From contig OX381720.1 of NCBI GenBank assembly GCA_947462335.1, positions 4,037,501 through 4,101,500 of the forward strand: a stretch of DNA of 64,000 bases, given 5' to 3'. This DNA comes from Harmothoe impar (Eukaryota > Annelida > Polychaeta > Phyllodocida > Polynoidae). A program made the translations under genes and the position numbers. Below are positions 1 to 9,021 of the stretch, one piece after another (position 1 is the first letter of the stretch; every line of letters begins with the position of its first letter). Below the pieces are notes generated by a model that saw only the letters and a program-made list of their open reading frames with translations, had not been told where the DNA came from and made no database searches.

Positions 1-1498
1 ACTGAACTGGCCTCTCAATGCCATCAGGTGATACCTGACATAATATACTTCCGATACAATACTTTGACGCATCCGTATACAACAAGTAGGGCTCGTCCAA
101 TTTGGGGTATGCAAGTACCGTATCAGACATGAGAGCGTCTCGTAATGTCTCCCAGGCTTGTTGACAGGCGTCTGACCATTGGAACCGGACGTATCTACCT
201 GTCAATCGTGTGAGTGGGTTAGCAATATCAGCAAAATGGGGTATTAATTGGTGATAATACCCCACCATTCCTATAAAAGATCTCACCCCTTTTGTGTCCT
301 TTGGTGGGGCCATCTCTCTTATGGCTGAGACCTTCGCAGGATCCGACGTGATGCCATCCTTCGACACGATGTACCCAAGTAGTTTAACCTCCTCCAGTGA
401 GAAATGACACTTTGAAGATTTCACTACCAGTTGGTGTTCTTGTAATTTCTGTAAGACAGCATGCAGGTGTTCAGCATGCTGTTCCTCTGTCTTGGAATAT
501 ACTACTATATCGTCGATATAAACCATCACGAATTTTCCGATGAAAGGGGCCAATATTTGGTTCATCATACGTTGGAAAACAGCAGGCCCATAAGCTAACC
601 CAAACGGCATCCTGTTAAACTGAAATAGCCCTCTATGTGTGGCTATCGCTGTTTTTTCGATGGAGTCTGGGTGCATTTTTACCTGATGGTATCCACTCCT
701 GAGGTCGAGTGTGCTGAACCTTGTGGCCCCTTCCAAAGAATCAAAGATGTCCTGTATAAGTGGCATAGGGTATGCATCTTTACGTGTTAGAGCATTTAGT
801 TTCCTATAGTCACAGCATAAGCGTAGTTTAGTACTACCTGGTTTGGTTGCTATGGTTATAGGACTAGCCCACGGTGATGCTGATGGACTTATTACCCCCT
901 CCTCCAACAGTCTATCTAATTCTTGGTCTACAAATCTCCTTTTCATGAGTGACATCCTGTATGGTCTCTGATTGACTGGCCATGCATTTGCCGTGTCAAT
1001 TGACATCACAACAGAGGTAGTATGTCCAATTGGGTCGTCTGCTGAGGGGAATACATCTGGGTACATAGACTTCCAGTAATCTATGTCAGCATACACTCCC
1101 CCCATCGTGTTACTAGCGTGTACTGATTCAACAGCCACATAAGGCCGGCCTCCAAGTGCAACAGTTCTATCTACATAAGAAATATCTGCCTTCAAAATAG
1201 AAAGTACATCATCACCTATCAGGGCGTCATGTGATAGTTCATCGACAATATAAAATTCACACAGTTTCCCATGAATTCTCACATTTGCTTTCCCTCTCGT
1301 CGGTAGTTCATGCCCTGATAGTGCTCTTAACCTTAATCCTTTCCTCGCTATAGCAGGCTGGCCTCTCACATCACACAGTATACGCCACACCTCTGTCTTC
1401 ATCATCGATCTAGCTGCCCCAGTATCAATAAGGGATAAAATATGAACCCCGTCCAGTTGTAGGTCCACACTCACCCTGTGATCTGGGGCTTTTAGTTT
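1..1498 (-). CDS. pol: pol polyprotein (protease-reverse transcriptase-RNase H), partial
   Basis: Open minus-strand frame running off the left edge, in the -1 frame relative to gag. It starts by frameshift, not with its own ATG: the codons after the slip site read KLKAPDHR. The aspartic protease active site DTGA lies near 1417-1426. Reverse transcriptase follows, with the PFGLAYGPAVFQRMMN region and the catalytic YIDD box at 509-520. An RNase H start with YTDAS lies near 65-80. RT copies the element RNA into DNA and protease matures Gag-Pol. No stop is seen over about 500 codons, so it is probably functional. Integrase is not visible. Confidence 0.9.
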
Positions 1499-2742
1499 CC
1501 CCCATTGAACTTAGCGAAAGCTGTGTCCACTGCTGCTTGAATCTGTTCCATCTTCTTGGGGCATGCCCTAGCAAAATGACCTGGTTGGCCACATTCATAG
1601 CAAATCGTAGGGCGCCTTGGTGCTGAGCCCCAGTTAGACTGGTTTTGAGGCGGTCCCCAGTTCTGCTGTTGTGACTGGTTTTGAGGTGGTCCCCAGTTCT
1701 GCTGCTGAGGCTGGTTTTGAGGTGGTCCCCAGTTCTGCTGCTGAGGGGGAGCCCACTGTTGCTGTTGTTGTGGGGGACCCCACTGCTGTTGTTGTTGTTG
1801 TGGCTGTTGTTGTTGTTGCCAATATTGTTGTTGTTGCCATGGAGGAACATACGCCCAGGGAGGTAACTGTTGTGTATATATCTGTGTAGCCGGCTGTGGT
1901 GCGGGGGCTGGGGTAGACTGTGCCTGAGGTTGTGCAGTTGGAGTAGGTGTAGCATCTGTGCGTACTGCTGCAATTACAGCCTGCTTTGTCACCTTCCCCA
2001 CTGATTTCACCTCACCTTGTACAGTCTTAAACTTCTGCTCAATCCTGTCCACCGCCTTATCCAATTGAACCCCCACCGCTGCTGTGACCACCGCAGAAAT
2101 ATCCATTGGTTCCTCCTTCCTACATGACGAATTTCCCCTCCTTTTTAGATCAAAAGATCCCTCAATGTCATATGCATCGCGCATTACTGTAGCCAAATCC
2201 TTATTAGCCCTACCCCTAGCAGCTTGTTGGCGCACATTATCGTCGTATATGCCACCCAGAAATAGAGTCACTAGTCTGTTTGCCACTGAGGGAATGGCCA
2301 ACTCCGCCAGGGGGTAAGCCATGTTCTTAAGGTCTATGAATCTCCGTGCATAAGACCTGAGATCTTCAAAAGGTTCCTGTAACACCTTATCCAAACGTTG
2401 TTGCAAATATAAGGTCTCATCTCTTTCCAAGAACTCAGCCTTAATACCTTCTCTCACATTAGGCCATGTGCGCTGCGCTCCTGCCAACTGTTCTTTTATC
2501 GCCAATAACGATGCCCTTAATGCAGACTGAGCCTTTTGACCAGCAAGGTCTATGATCAGTGGGTCGGGCGCATTAGTCCAGGCTGCAATGTTGTCAATGT
2601 CCTGGATCCATTTACGTAAATGATCCCTGTTCGATCCATCCAATGGTATTAAAGAGTCTGCAAAGTCCTTGATTTTCCTGCTGAGAGCCTGGTTAGCTTC
2701 CAGTTGCATGCGCTGTTGTTGAACTACAGCTTGAGCTTGCAT
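1492..2742 (-). CDS. gag: Gag protein with Gln-rich region and CCHC zinc knuckle
   Basis: 416 aa. The N-terminal half is helical and resembles a retrotransposon capsid domain (for example the run LVTLFLGGIYDDNVRQQA). The middle is a Gln/Pro-rich stretch with imperfect tandem units around QNWGPPQNQ. The C-terminus has one CX2CX4HX4C knuckle (CYECGQPGHFARAC) for nucleic-acid binding. Gag forms the virus-like particle that packages element RNA. The stop codon immediately follows the slippery heptamer, so most ribosomes make Gag and a minority Gag-Pol. The start ATG at 2742 lies about 165 nt downstream of the primer-binding site. Confidence 0.9.
   Translation of the reverse strand: MQAQAVVQQQRMQLEANQALSRKIKDFADSLIPLDGSNRDHLRKWIQDIDNIAAWTNAPDPLIIDLAGQKAQSALRASLLAIKEQLAGAQRTWPNVREGIKAEFLERDETLYLQQRLDKVLQEPFEDLRSYARRFIDLKNMAYPLAELAIPSVANRLVTLFLGGIYDDNVRQQAARGRANKDLATVMRDAYDIEGSFDLKRRGNSSCRKEEPMDISAVVTAAVGVQLDKAVDRIEQKFKTVQGEVKSVGKVTKQAVIAAVRTDATPTPTAQPQAQSTPAPAPQPATQIYTQQLPPWAYVPPWQQQQYWQQQQQPQQQQQQWGPPQQQQQWAPPQQQNWGPPQNQPQQQNWGPPQNQSQQQNWGPPQNQSNWGSAPRRPTICYECGQPGHFARACPKKMEQIQAAVDTAFAKFNGGN
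1495..1501 (-). promoter_or_regulatory. Gag-Pol -1 ribosomal frameshift site (G GGA AAC)
   Basis: On the minus strand the last gag codons are GGG GGA AAC TAA. G GGA AAC fits the X XXY YYZ slippery heptamer exactly and sits directly before the gag stop. The pol frame is exactly -1 relative to gag and is open across this point. No pseudoknot was modelled downstream. Confidence 0.8.
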
Positions 2743-2908
2743 CTTGTCTGTTTGTATATACTGCTATCACAATAATGTTATATCCACGAAGAATCCAACC
2801 ACACAGGTAACTATCTAACCACGAAGATACATCCACACAGTCTAAAATACTACATCAGCATAACATGTCGGTCTAATAGTGTTCGGTAGACATTTTTGTC
2901 TACTTAGA
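2743..2908 (-). other. Retrotransposon 5' leader
   Basis: Untranslated leader between primer-binding site and gag. It should hold packaging signals, but I recognise no specific motif. Confidence 0.5.
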
Positions 2909-2925
2909 ATCGATCGTGGTCGCCA
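2909..2925 (-). other. Putative tRNA primer-binding site
   Basis: Two bases inside the LTR end the minus strand reads TGGCGACCACGATCG. It starts with TGG, as expected for a sequence complementary to a tRNA 3' CCA end. The tRNA identity is not assigned. Confidence 0.6.
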
Positions 2926-2927
2926 TT

Positions 2928-3319
2928 TGTAAAACGGGAGTTGGTGCTTTACATATAAATATGAATAGACCGACACGTACTCCAAGCTGATTCAAACATA
3001 ACTGATTCTTTATTATCTTCCAGGCAGGTCTCCCACCTGCCTCATTAATATTCATGAGCTCCCTGGACGGTATGAGCTCATGCATTGCTGCTTATCATAA
3101 CTATAATCAGTATTACATAATCACCAAGCCCATAAGGCACATGTACCAATGCATACTTAATTAGCCTAAATCTAAGATTAGTCTGTATTATAACGTCAAA
3201 AGGGTATCTATGAATAGTATATTAATATTCATTCATAATCATATTAAAAATGGTTATGTAATGTTACGTAATCATAAATTCTCGTAAATATATACAATTA
3301 TAATGTATACTACTTTACA
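2928..3319 (-). repeat. 5' LTR (392 bp)
   Basis: On the minus strand it begins TGTAAAGTA and ends GTTTTACA, a TG...CA pair with inverted termini (TGTAAA/TTTACA). It has an AATAAA signal (TTTATT at 3009-3014 on the plus strand). It is followed by the primer-binding site and gag. The partner 3' LTR is outside the window, so LTR identity and age cannot be measured. The bases just outside (GGTGG, 3320-3324) would be the target duplication. Confidence 0.75.
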
Positions 3320-3431
3320 GGTGGAAGGATCCAGCTGAAAAGCGTGATTAGGGCTTTTGTTTCTCTTATGATAGCAGCAGGTCAGCATGCGACAGCTGAA
3401 AATGTCAGACTAAGTCGAACTCTCGCCGCTC

Positions 3432-3440
3432 CTATAAAAG
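3432..3440 (+). promoter_or_regulatory. TATA box upstream of the 216-aa ORF
   Basis: CTATAAAAG in a C/T-rich context, about 220 bp upstream of the ATG at 3659. The interval contains a CCGCCGACACCGCC-type GC-rich leader. Confidence 0.5.
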
Positions 3441-3658
3441 ACTGAGATGCATCTCTCTTTCCACACCCCCTTCTACCATCGCCGCCGACACCGCCACCGC
3501 CGGCCAGCTGACCGCCGCCACCGCCTGCAGTCACCGCCATCACGCCAGCAGGGAATTTCGAGCTGAGTCTGCTTATTGCTTATTTTTTTTCTTTGAGCTT
3601 TTTGTTTTTTAAAATTTTTTATTTTCACTCAGTCTTTTTTGTTTCGGAGGAAAGAAAT

Positions 3659-4309
3659 ATGGCGCCGCAGAGGGCGCGAGTTTCTAAAAGACGGACACGC
3701 GAACAAAGTGCCCTCCTCAACTGCCCGGCTATTTTTTTATCTCAAAGGAGAGAGCGTCACGTAGTTGAGGTTCACGCTTCTCTTGAAGCGTACAGAATTC
3801 TCGAGAAAAGCAAAGCTGAGCGCCATCGTCGTTATACAAGAGCGGAAAAGGAAAACGTAGCGACATGGCCGAGAGCCGTCTTCTCAGAACAGTATTTACT
3901 CTACCATTGCATAACAGCCGCTCTCAGCGCCCCCACTCGTTGGGCGTTTCATGAAAAGAAAGAGCGCCGCTACTCTCCTCACCCTGCGTCCCCTTATAAA
4001 GTGAGAATAAGCGCTATGAAACGATTCGACAAGCCGATCGGTTTCTTGGGAGCGACTGCAGCTCCCACTCGGTGGGCGCGCGTTGTGGCCAACGTGAACA
4101 CGGTCTCTAAACGTTTCGACGTCGTCACTTGTTATCCCGCATATTGCAACGCAGCCGAATTGAAGAAGATAGGGACGCACTATTTTAAACCATACGCTCC
4201 AATATGTATTTATCACCGCCGCGCTCACACGCCTTATTGCTTTTTCGAGACGATCGTGTCACAACACAGAAATAGAAAAAAAAGCGGCAAAGCGACGAGC
4301 TTTGCCTAA
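3659..4309 (+). CDS. Uncharacterised basic protein of element 1
   Basis: 216 aa from the ATG at 3659, which has a good context (AAATATGG); the open frame extends 66 nt further upstream in T-rich sequence that is probably untranslated. The product is very basic (MAPQRARVSKRRTREQ at the N-terminus) with scattered Cys and His. The motif APTRWA occurs twice, about 40 residues apart, within short hairpin-forming DNA. I do not recognise a family. It lies upstream of the packaging ATPase, a position filled in element 2 by the death-domain gene, to which it shows no resemblance. It could instead be a transcribed non-coding stretch; the ORF length and the TATA box upstream favour coding. Confidence 0.45.
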   Translation: MAPQRARVSKRRTREQSALLNCPAIFLSQRRERHVVEVHASLEAYRILEKSKAERHRRYTRAEKENVATWPRAVFSEQYLLYHCITAALSAPTRWAFHEKKERRYSPHPASPYKVRISAMKRFDKPIGFLGATAAPTRWARVVANVNTVSKRFDVVTCYPAYCNAAELKKIGTHYFKPYAPICIYHRRAHTPYCFFETIVSQHRNRKKSGKATSFA

Positions 4310-4315
4310 ATGATC

Positions 4316-4400
4316 AAAAAAAAAAAAAAAAAAAAAAAAATTAATCTCCTCCTCCTCCTCCTCCTCCTCCTCCTCCTCCTCCTCCTCTTCTTTTTTTTTT
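4316..4400 (+). repeat. A25 run, (CTC)n microsatellite and T-run
   Basis: A run of 25 A, then about 14 CTC units, then a run of 10 T, ending just before the perfect hairpin at 4411. Confidence 0.9.
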
Positions 4401-4410
4401 AAAATAAATA

Positions 4411-4443
4411 TTTGTATCAGACTCCTCTGGAGTCTGATACAAA
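4411..4443. other. Perfect 15-bp inverted repeat with 3-nt loop
   Basis: Left arm TTTGTATCAGACTCC (4411-4425), loop TCT, right arm the exact reverse complement. It sits between the 216-aa ORF and the ATPase pseudogene promoter region. Plausible roles are a 3'-end or insulator structure or a small RNA; nothing decides between them. Confidence 0.85.
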
Positions 4444-4659
4444 CATTTATGACTATTGAGTGAAAATAGAATTTTATCGCAAAAATAAAAAGAAAAAAAA
4501 GTCACTTCTGCCGCCGCTACTGTGACACCGGCCGGTATCAATAAAAAGGTCGGCTGACTTTTCTCCACAACCATTCACTACCGACCGTTCGAGTGAGAAA
4601 CACAGCAGACAGTCAGACACACAACTACTCTCTGACGCGTCCTGAAAAAAAACAAAAAA

Positions 4660-5379
4660 ATGTCGAGTAGTAAAAGCAAACTCTTCACAGAAATTCATTT
4701 CGACGCTCGACTACAAGGACCCTTTAGTTGTATCATTAGCGGTCCGTCGGGTTGTGGAAAATCACGCTTGGTGGATCAATTTCTGAGCGACGTGAACAAT
4801 TTGGTCACGCCGCCGGTGGAAAAGACTTTTTACCATTACGGCGAGTGGCAACCTCTGTTTGAAAAAATGCAAAATCAGTACGGTGTGGAATTCAGAGAAG
4901 GTCTTCCTAGCAAAGAGTCTATAGCGGGAGACGTGGAAGTAGCAGAAGACGCTTTACGACCACACACTCTACTGATATTGGATGATCTGATGAGCAGTTC
5001 CAATCAGCAAGTGGTAGCCGACATCTTTACTAAATACTCCCATCACTGGAACGTGAGCGTCATATATATCACTCAGAACCTATTCCAGAAATCACCCGAC
5101 TTTCGAACTATGAGTCTGAACGCTCACTAGATGATCGTTTTCAAGAACCCGCGCGACATGGGGCAAATAGCTAGTCTGTCTCGCCAGGTGTTTCCCTCCA
5201 ACGCGGCGGCCCTCTCTAGTATATTTACCCATGAACTCAAGCGACCTCACTCATACCTCCTTCTGGACTTCAAGCAGTCAACACCTGACGATCTGAGAAT
5301 ATGCTCCTCTTTGACGTCCATACACTCTCAGCTAGTATTTGTACCGCTAGACAAAAAAAAGAACAAGAGAAAGCAGTAG
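4660..5379 (+). pseudogene. A32-like genome-packaging ATPase, nonsense mutation
   Basis: FtsK/HerA-superfamily DNA-packaging ATPase as in Polintons and other PRD1/adenovirus-lineage viruses. Walker A GPSGCGKSR lies near residues 27-35 and Walker B LLILDDL near 105-111, followed by the sensor-like YITQN. The frame is interrupted by TAG at 5128-5130; the frame stays open after it to 5379. The intact homologue at 24,972 has a Tyr codon at the same place (SHYLVIFKN there), so a single base change to a stop explains the break. The product would lack about a third of the protein, so it is probably non-functional unless the stop is read through. Confidence 0.9.
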
Positions 5380-5384
5380 CAAAA

Positions 5385-5717
5385 ATGTCTTCTCATCTAC
5401 TCGAAAGACACTTTGGTACTCTCAAGCACTTAGCTAAGTGCTCGCCAAAGGACTGCTCGCATCTAATAGACTCTGGAAGCGACGATCTGATCGCAGCGTT
5501 GAGTGAGATCTGTCACAATTTACTGGTAGGGAACATCCCGCTCAGCAACAAACAACTGGACAAGCTTCGAGAATCGGCTGACGTGTTGAGGGAGGTCGGC
5601 AAAAAATCTACGCCCATCAAAAAAAAGAGACGCGTCTTGGTACAAGAGGGAGGTTTCCTCATTCCGGCTCTCATAGGGATGGCCTTACCGCTTATAAAGA
5701 GCATTCTCCGTATATGA
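5385..5717 (+). CDS. pX/core-like small basic virion protein (element 1)
   Basis: 110 aa, starting at ATG 5385 just after the ATPase stop. It aligns with the 136-aa protein at 25,658 (shared LKHxAKCSxxDC near the N-terminus; a basic K/R run followed by GGF and a hydrophobic ALIGMALPLIKSIL tail). A Gly-Gly-Phe plus hydrophobic tail after basic residues recalls adenovirus pX-type core peptides; that link is inference. The frame is intact. Confidence 0.7.
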   Translation: MSSHLLERHFGTLKHLAKCSPKDCSHLIDSGSDDLIAALSEICHNLLVGNIPLSNKQLDKLRESADVLREVGKKSTPIKKKRRVLVQEGGFLIPALIGMALPLIKSILRI

Positions 5718-6862
5718 GACACCTCATTCGACACCTACTCGCCGACAGTACCACCACTACCGCCACCGCCAGCGTCATCGCCACCGTCGTCCCCATGACG
5801 GACTCAGAGCAGCAACAACACTACAAACGCTTAGCGCTCGTGGATCCTGAGACGCTCTACAAATCATCACGAGCAGGTCTACTTCATCATGTGCCCGCTG
5901 CTGCTACTACTAGCGCTGCTACTACTGCAGTCGCTGCTGCTAGTACTTCTACTGCTCTAAACCTTCCTCCTCTTCCTGATGAGCGTACTGTAAAGAACGA
6001 GAGTTCCGCTCCTGCCACCGCCGCCCGCCTACCTGCCGATATGGCCTATTACCACAAGCAGGCAGAACAGTCCCTTCATCCCGACGCGGCCTTGCACCAG
6101 GTGCTACAGTTTATCTACAGGGACTTGGACTTAGTGTTGAACGATCCCACTTTGGAATCGCGCGAGAAAATGTTGAAATACCGAAGGTTGTTGAATAGAT
6201 TGCAATTTTTTCTCGCGAATCCCAACAACAGCAACATCTCTTCGTCCTACACTTCTTCGCCCCCGGCTCACCTCCGTCAGTCTGCTGAAGAAGCCGGCGC
6301 GTCCCTACTTGAGCGGTTGGTGAACCAAGTTCCCAAGAGGAATCGCACCCGGACCGTGGCGCTGTACAAACAATTGGAGAAATCCGGTGTGGTCAAGTGG
6401 AACGAGGACGGTGCGGTGCGCGAGATGTCGGGTCGGAGAATACCACCTGAGCATCGCATCAACATAGTGGACTTACTGAACGACGCCGCAAGGTTCAAGA
6501 AGACGGCGCCCAGACCGGCGGGCTACTCTCCGTTCACAAAAGCACTGCGCGAAGCAGTTCCCACAGACTCCTTGATCGGAAACCATCTGTATAAAGCGAG
6601 CGGACCTGGCCAAAGCTTGGACACACGGCTTGCTGACAGAGGTCGGAAACGACCGAGCTTCGACTCGGAAGAAGGAGAAGCAGCAGCAGCAGTAGCAGCA
6701 GCAGACTCTTCTCTCCAGGTGGACGATCAATCCTCTGACGACGAGGAGGGCAGTGAACTTTTCCAAACTCCGACTTCCTATAGGAGCGCGGCGAGTAAGA
6801 AAAGGAAAGGGCGCAACCGCCTAGCGGCGGCGACGTCGTTCACGCCCCCAACAGGCCAATGA
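5714..6862 (+). CDS. Conserved virion-cassette protein of unknown function (element 1)
   Basis: 382 aa from ATG 5714, which overlaps the previous stop by 4 nt; an alternative start at 5795 (MTDSEQQQ) matches the N-terminus of the element-2 homologue better. The middle is Ala/Ser/Thr-rich low complexity. The conserved core near residues 190-280 contains RRIPPEHRINIVDLLNDAAR, matched at 26,071-27,099 by a similar RRI...NIIDLLGDAAR segment. An acidic SDDEEGSE patch and a basic C-terminus with SKKRKGRN suggest a nuclear or DNA-associated protein. The family is not recognised. Confidence 0.7.
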   Translation: MRHLIRHLLADSTTTTATASVIATVVPMTDSEQQQHYKRLALVDPETLYKSSRAGLLHHVPAAATTSAATTAVAAASTSTALNLPPLPDERTVKNESSAPATAARLPADMAYYHKQAEQSLHPDAALHQVLQFIYRDLDLVLNDPTLESREKMLKYRRLLNRLQFFLANPNNSNISSSYTSSPPAHLRQSAEEAGASLLERLVNQVPKRNRTRTVALYKQLEKSGVVKWNEDGAVREMSGRRIPPEHRINIVDLLNDAARFKKTAPRPAGYSPFTKALREAVPTDSLIGNHLYKASGPGQSLDTRLADRGRKRPSFDSEEGEAAAAVAAADSSLQVDDQSSDDEEGSELFQTPTSYRSAASKKRKGRNRLAAATSFTPPTGQ

Positions 6863-9000
6863 TGGGCAAACCAGTGAAGAGACTGACCAAGAAGGAAAAA
6901 GAAAAGAAGCGCGTAGTAGCTAGATATACCGACATCAAAGCACCCTCCAGTTTCACTAGCGTGACTAAACTCCAGAAACATCATTTTTGCCACCTAAACC
7001 CGGCCGTCATCCGAGATGCTTTAGTGTCGCTGGACGCCTACACTAAACATAAACCCATTCGGAGAAAATTCGCAAGGAACAAGACTATAACCGGCGCAAT
7101 CGATCAGCAGTGGCAGATAGATCTGATGGACATGCAGGCTTTGGCGTCTCACAACGACCGCTTCCGGTACGTGGTGACGGCGATCGACGTTTTCTCTAGG
7201 TACGCGTGGGCCGTTCCCATTAAATCCAAGAGCGGCGCTGATGTTACCGAGGCCTTCCGAAAGATGACAGACACTGGCGAGAGACGACCGCGCACTGTTC
7301 AGACAGACAAGGGGAAAGAGTTTTTGAACAAGATCTTTCAAGATCACTTGAAGAGCGAGGGCATACAGTTTTTCACTGGCGAGAACGACGACATCAAAGC
7401 TAGTCTAGTGGAGCGCTTGAACCGCAGTCTGAAGGAGAAGCTGTGGCGTTATTTCACACACAAGCGCACGTATCGCTACGTAGACGTACTGCACCATGTA
7501 GTGTCTTCTTACAATCGCACTCACCACAAGACGTTGAAAATGGCGCCGGCTCAAGTCAGCTCGGAAAACAGCGAAACAGTTTTCTACCGACAAGATCTCC
7601 CAACTAACAAACAAATCGACGAAATATGGAAAAAGAAGAAAAAAACAAAGACGTCCGCCGTCGACGTCATCGCTCCGGGTGACAGAGTGAGGATGTTGAG
7701 AACTAAAGGCGCCTTCGACAAAGGGTACGAGGGAAACTGGCGCGAGGAAGTGGTCGACGTTGCTAAGACGTTGGGAAGCAGAGGGTTCGAGCTGAAAGAC
7801 GACAAGGGCGAGGAGATAAAAGGCGTCTTCTACCTGGAAGAGGTTCAGAAGGTGTACAAGAGTCGTTACGACAACAACTACCCAGGTAGCAAGGGTATAT
7901 TGGGCCAATGTCGACAATGATCGACACCATCGCAATCGTTATACCAACCATGGCCCATTGTAGGTAATGCATACATCGGTTCAACATACAAATAACAATG
8001 ATGGCCCACCATTGGCAATTCCTATAATGGGCCATTGCTGGGTTGACCGCTGGCCCAGAGCTGGCCCATGCTTGATATTGCTGATATTGACCCAGTGTTG
8101 GCCCAGTGTTGGAACATTTCAGGGCCATCATATTATTTCTGATGTTGGACCAACATAAATTCTAACTGCACTTGTCCAATATTGGCTGTGATCTACACCA
8201 GGGGGATTCAATGTTGCCTGAAGAATATCTTACAGGATGGCTCCAACTTTGCCATCATATTGGGTTATAAATGTGATCCCCAGTGTGCTCTACATGGTTA
8301 AAGGTCAGAGGAAGTTTATGGATGAAATTTGATATCTAAAAGTGCCATTTACTGCATGACATCAGTGGGAATTTGTCAAAAGGAACTTGAAAACACCTCA
8401 TGTGTGGGTAATGGAGTTAGATAAGTCCTAAATCATAGTAATACAGTTTGTATGGTGTCTAACCAATTTGGGATAGAGATCAAGATGGATTAAAAAGACA
8501 GAAATGGCCTTTTCTAAACAGATGATACTTGACAGTCATGTCTTAAATGCGTTTGTACATTCAAATATACACATAAAAATAGTATTGTTCAATATTAGTG
8601 ATTGTTGCAGTTGTCCTATATTGAGAATTATATGTTGGAGCCACATATGTATTTCAAGGTTGCCCCAATGTTTAATTTGTAACTTTGGAATAATGTAAAA
8701 ACATTTTAATGTTGGCCCACCATTGGGCCAATATGAAATCGATATCCCTTTTTCCGAGCATGGGCCATTACAGGGCCAGCGGTCAAACCAGCGGTGGGCC
8801 AATATCAAAATGCCAATATTGGCCCATTTTTAAGTGGTATATTGGCCCAATGATGGCCCAATGTACCTATGTTACCTGGGTACCTGATAGACGAGGTGTT
8901 GCGCCGCAAGACCGTGGACGGTAAAGAGTTAGCTTTCATACGTTGGTTAGGTTACGACGACAAGTTCAACGAGTGGATCCCCGTCAAAAAAATAACGTAG
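6859..9000 (+). pseudogene. Retroviral-type integrase with chromodomain, split by MITE insertion
   Basis: DDE (rve) integrase: QIDLMDM carries the first Asp, QTDKGKEF the second and LVERLNRSL the Glu. After a linker the chromodomain begins, but it is interrupted at 7880 by a 1,000-bp insertion flanked by TA. The remainder (FIRWLGYDDKFNEW) resumes at 8881 and ends at the TAG at 8998-9000. The uninterrupted ORF ends at 7920 inside the insertion, leaving the catalytic core but losing the chromodomain, which in chromointegrases targets insertion to marked chromatin. The ATG at 6859 overlaps the previous gene. The intact homologue is at 27,081-28,163. Confidence 0.93.
7881..8880. mobile_element. 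Non-autonomous DNA transposon (MITE) with TA target duplication
   Basis: Exactly 1,000 bp, flanked by TA (7879-7880 and 8881-8882). Termini are inverted: CCCAGGTA...TACCTGGG, with about 24 of 28 terminal bases matching. Subterminal regions at both ends are packed with TTGGCCCA/TGGGCCAA words in both orientations. No transposase-like ORF is present. A TA duplication suggests mobilisation by a Tc1/mariner-type or similar TA-targeting transposase; the superfamily is not proven. Confidence 0.9.
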
Positions 9001-9021
9001 AAAAAAAAAAAAAAAAAAAAA

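Larger units (their letters stand above)
1..3319 (-). mobile_element. LTR retrotransposon, Gypsy/Ty3-like, 3' part outside window
   Basis: Read on the minus strand the order is LTR (3319-2928), primer-binding site, gag, then pol with aspartic protease, reverse transcriptase and the start of RNase H; the rest and the 3' LTR lie beyond position 1. Protease-RT-RNase H order with a CCHC gag is typical of Metaviridae (Ty3/Gypsy); the integrase that would confirm it is not in view. Gag and the visible pol have no internal stops, so the copy looks young. It abuts the decayed virus-like element on its right and may have inserted into it. Confidence 0.92.

Noticed and set aside
1671..1889. Plus-strand Val/Leu-rich ORFs opposite gag
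   Set aside because: Shadows of the Gln-rich repeats of gag on the other strand.
7405..7935. 176-aa minus-strand ORF opposite integrase
   Set aside because: Antisense shadow of the integrase core; no motif.
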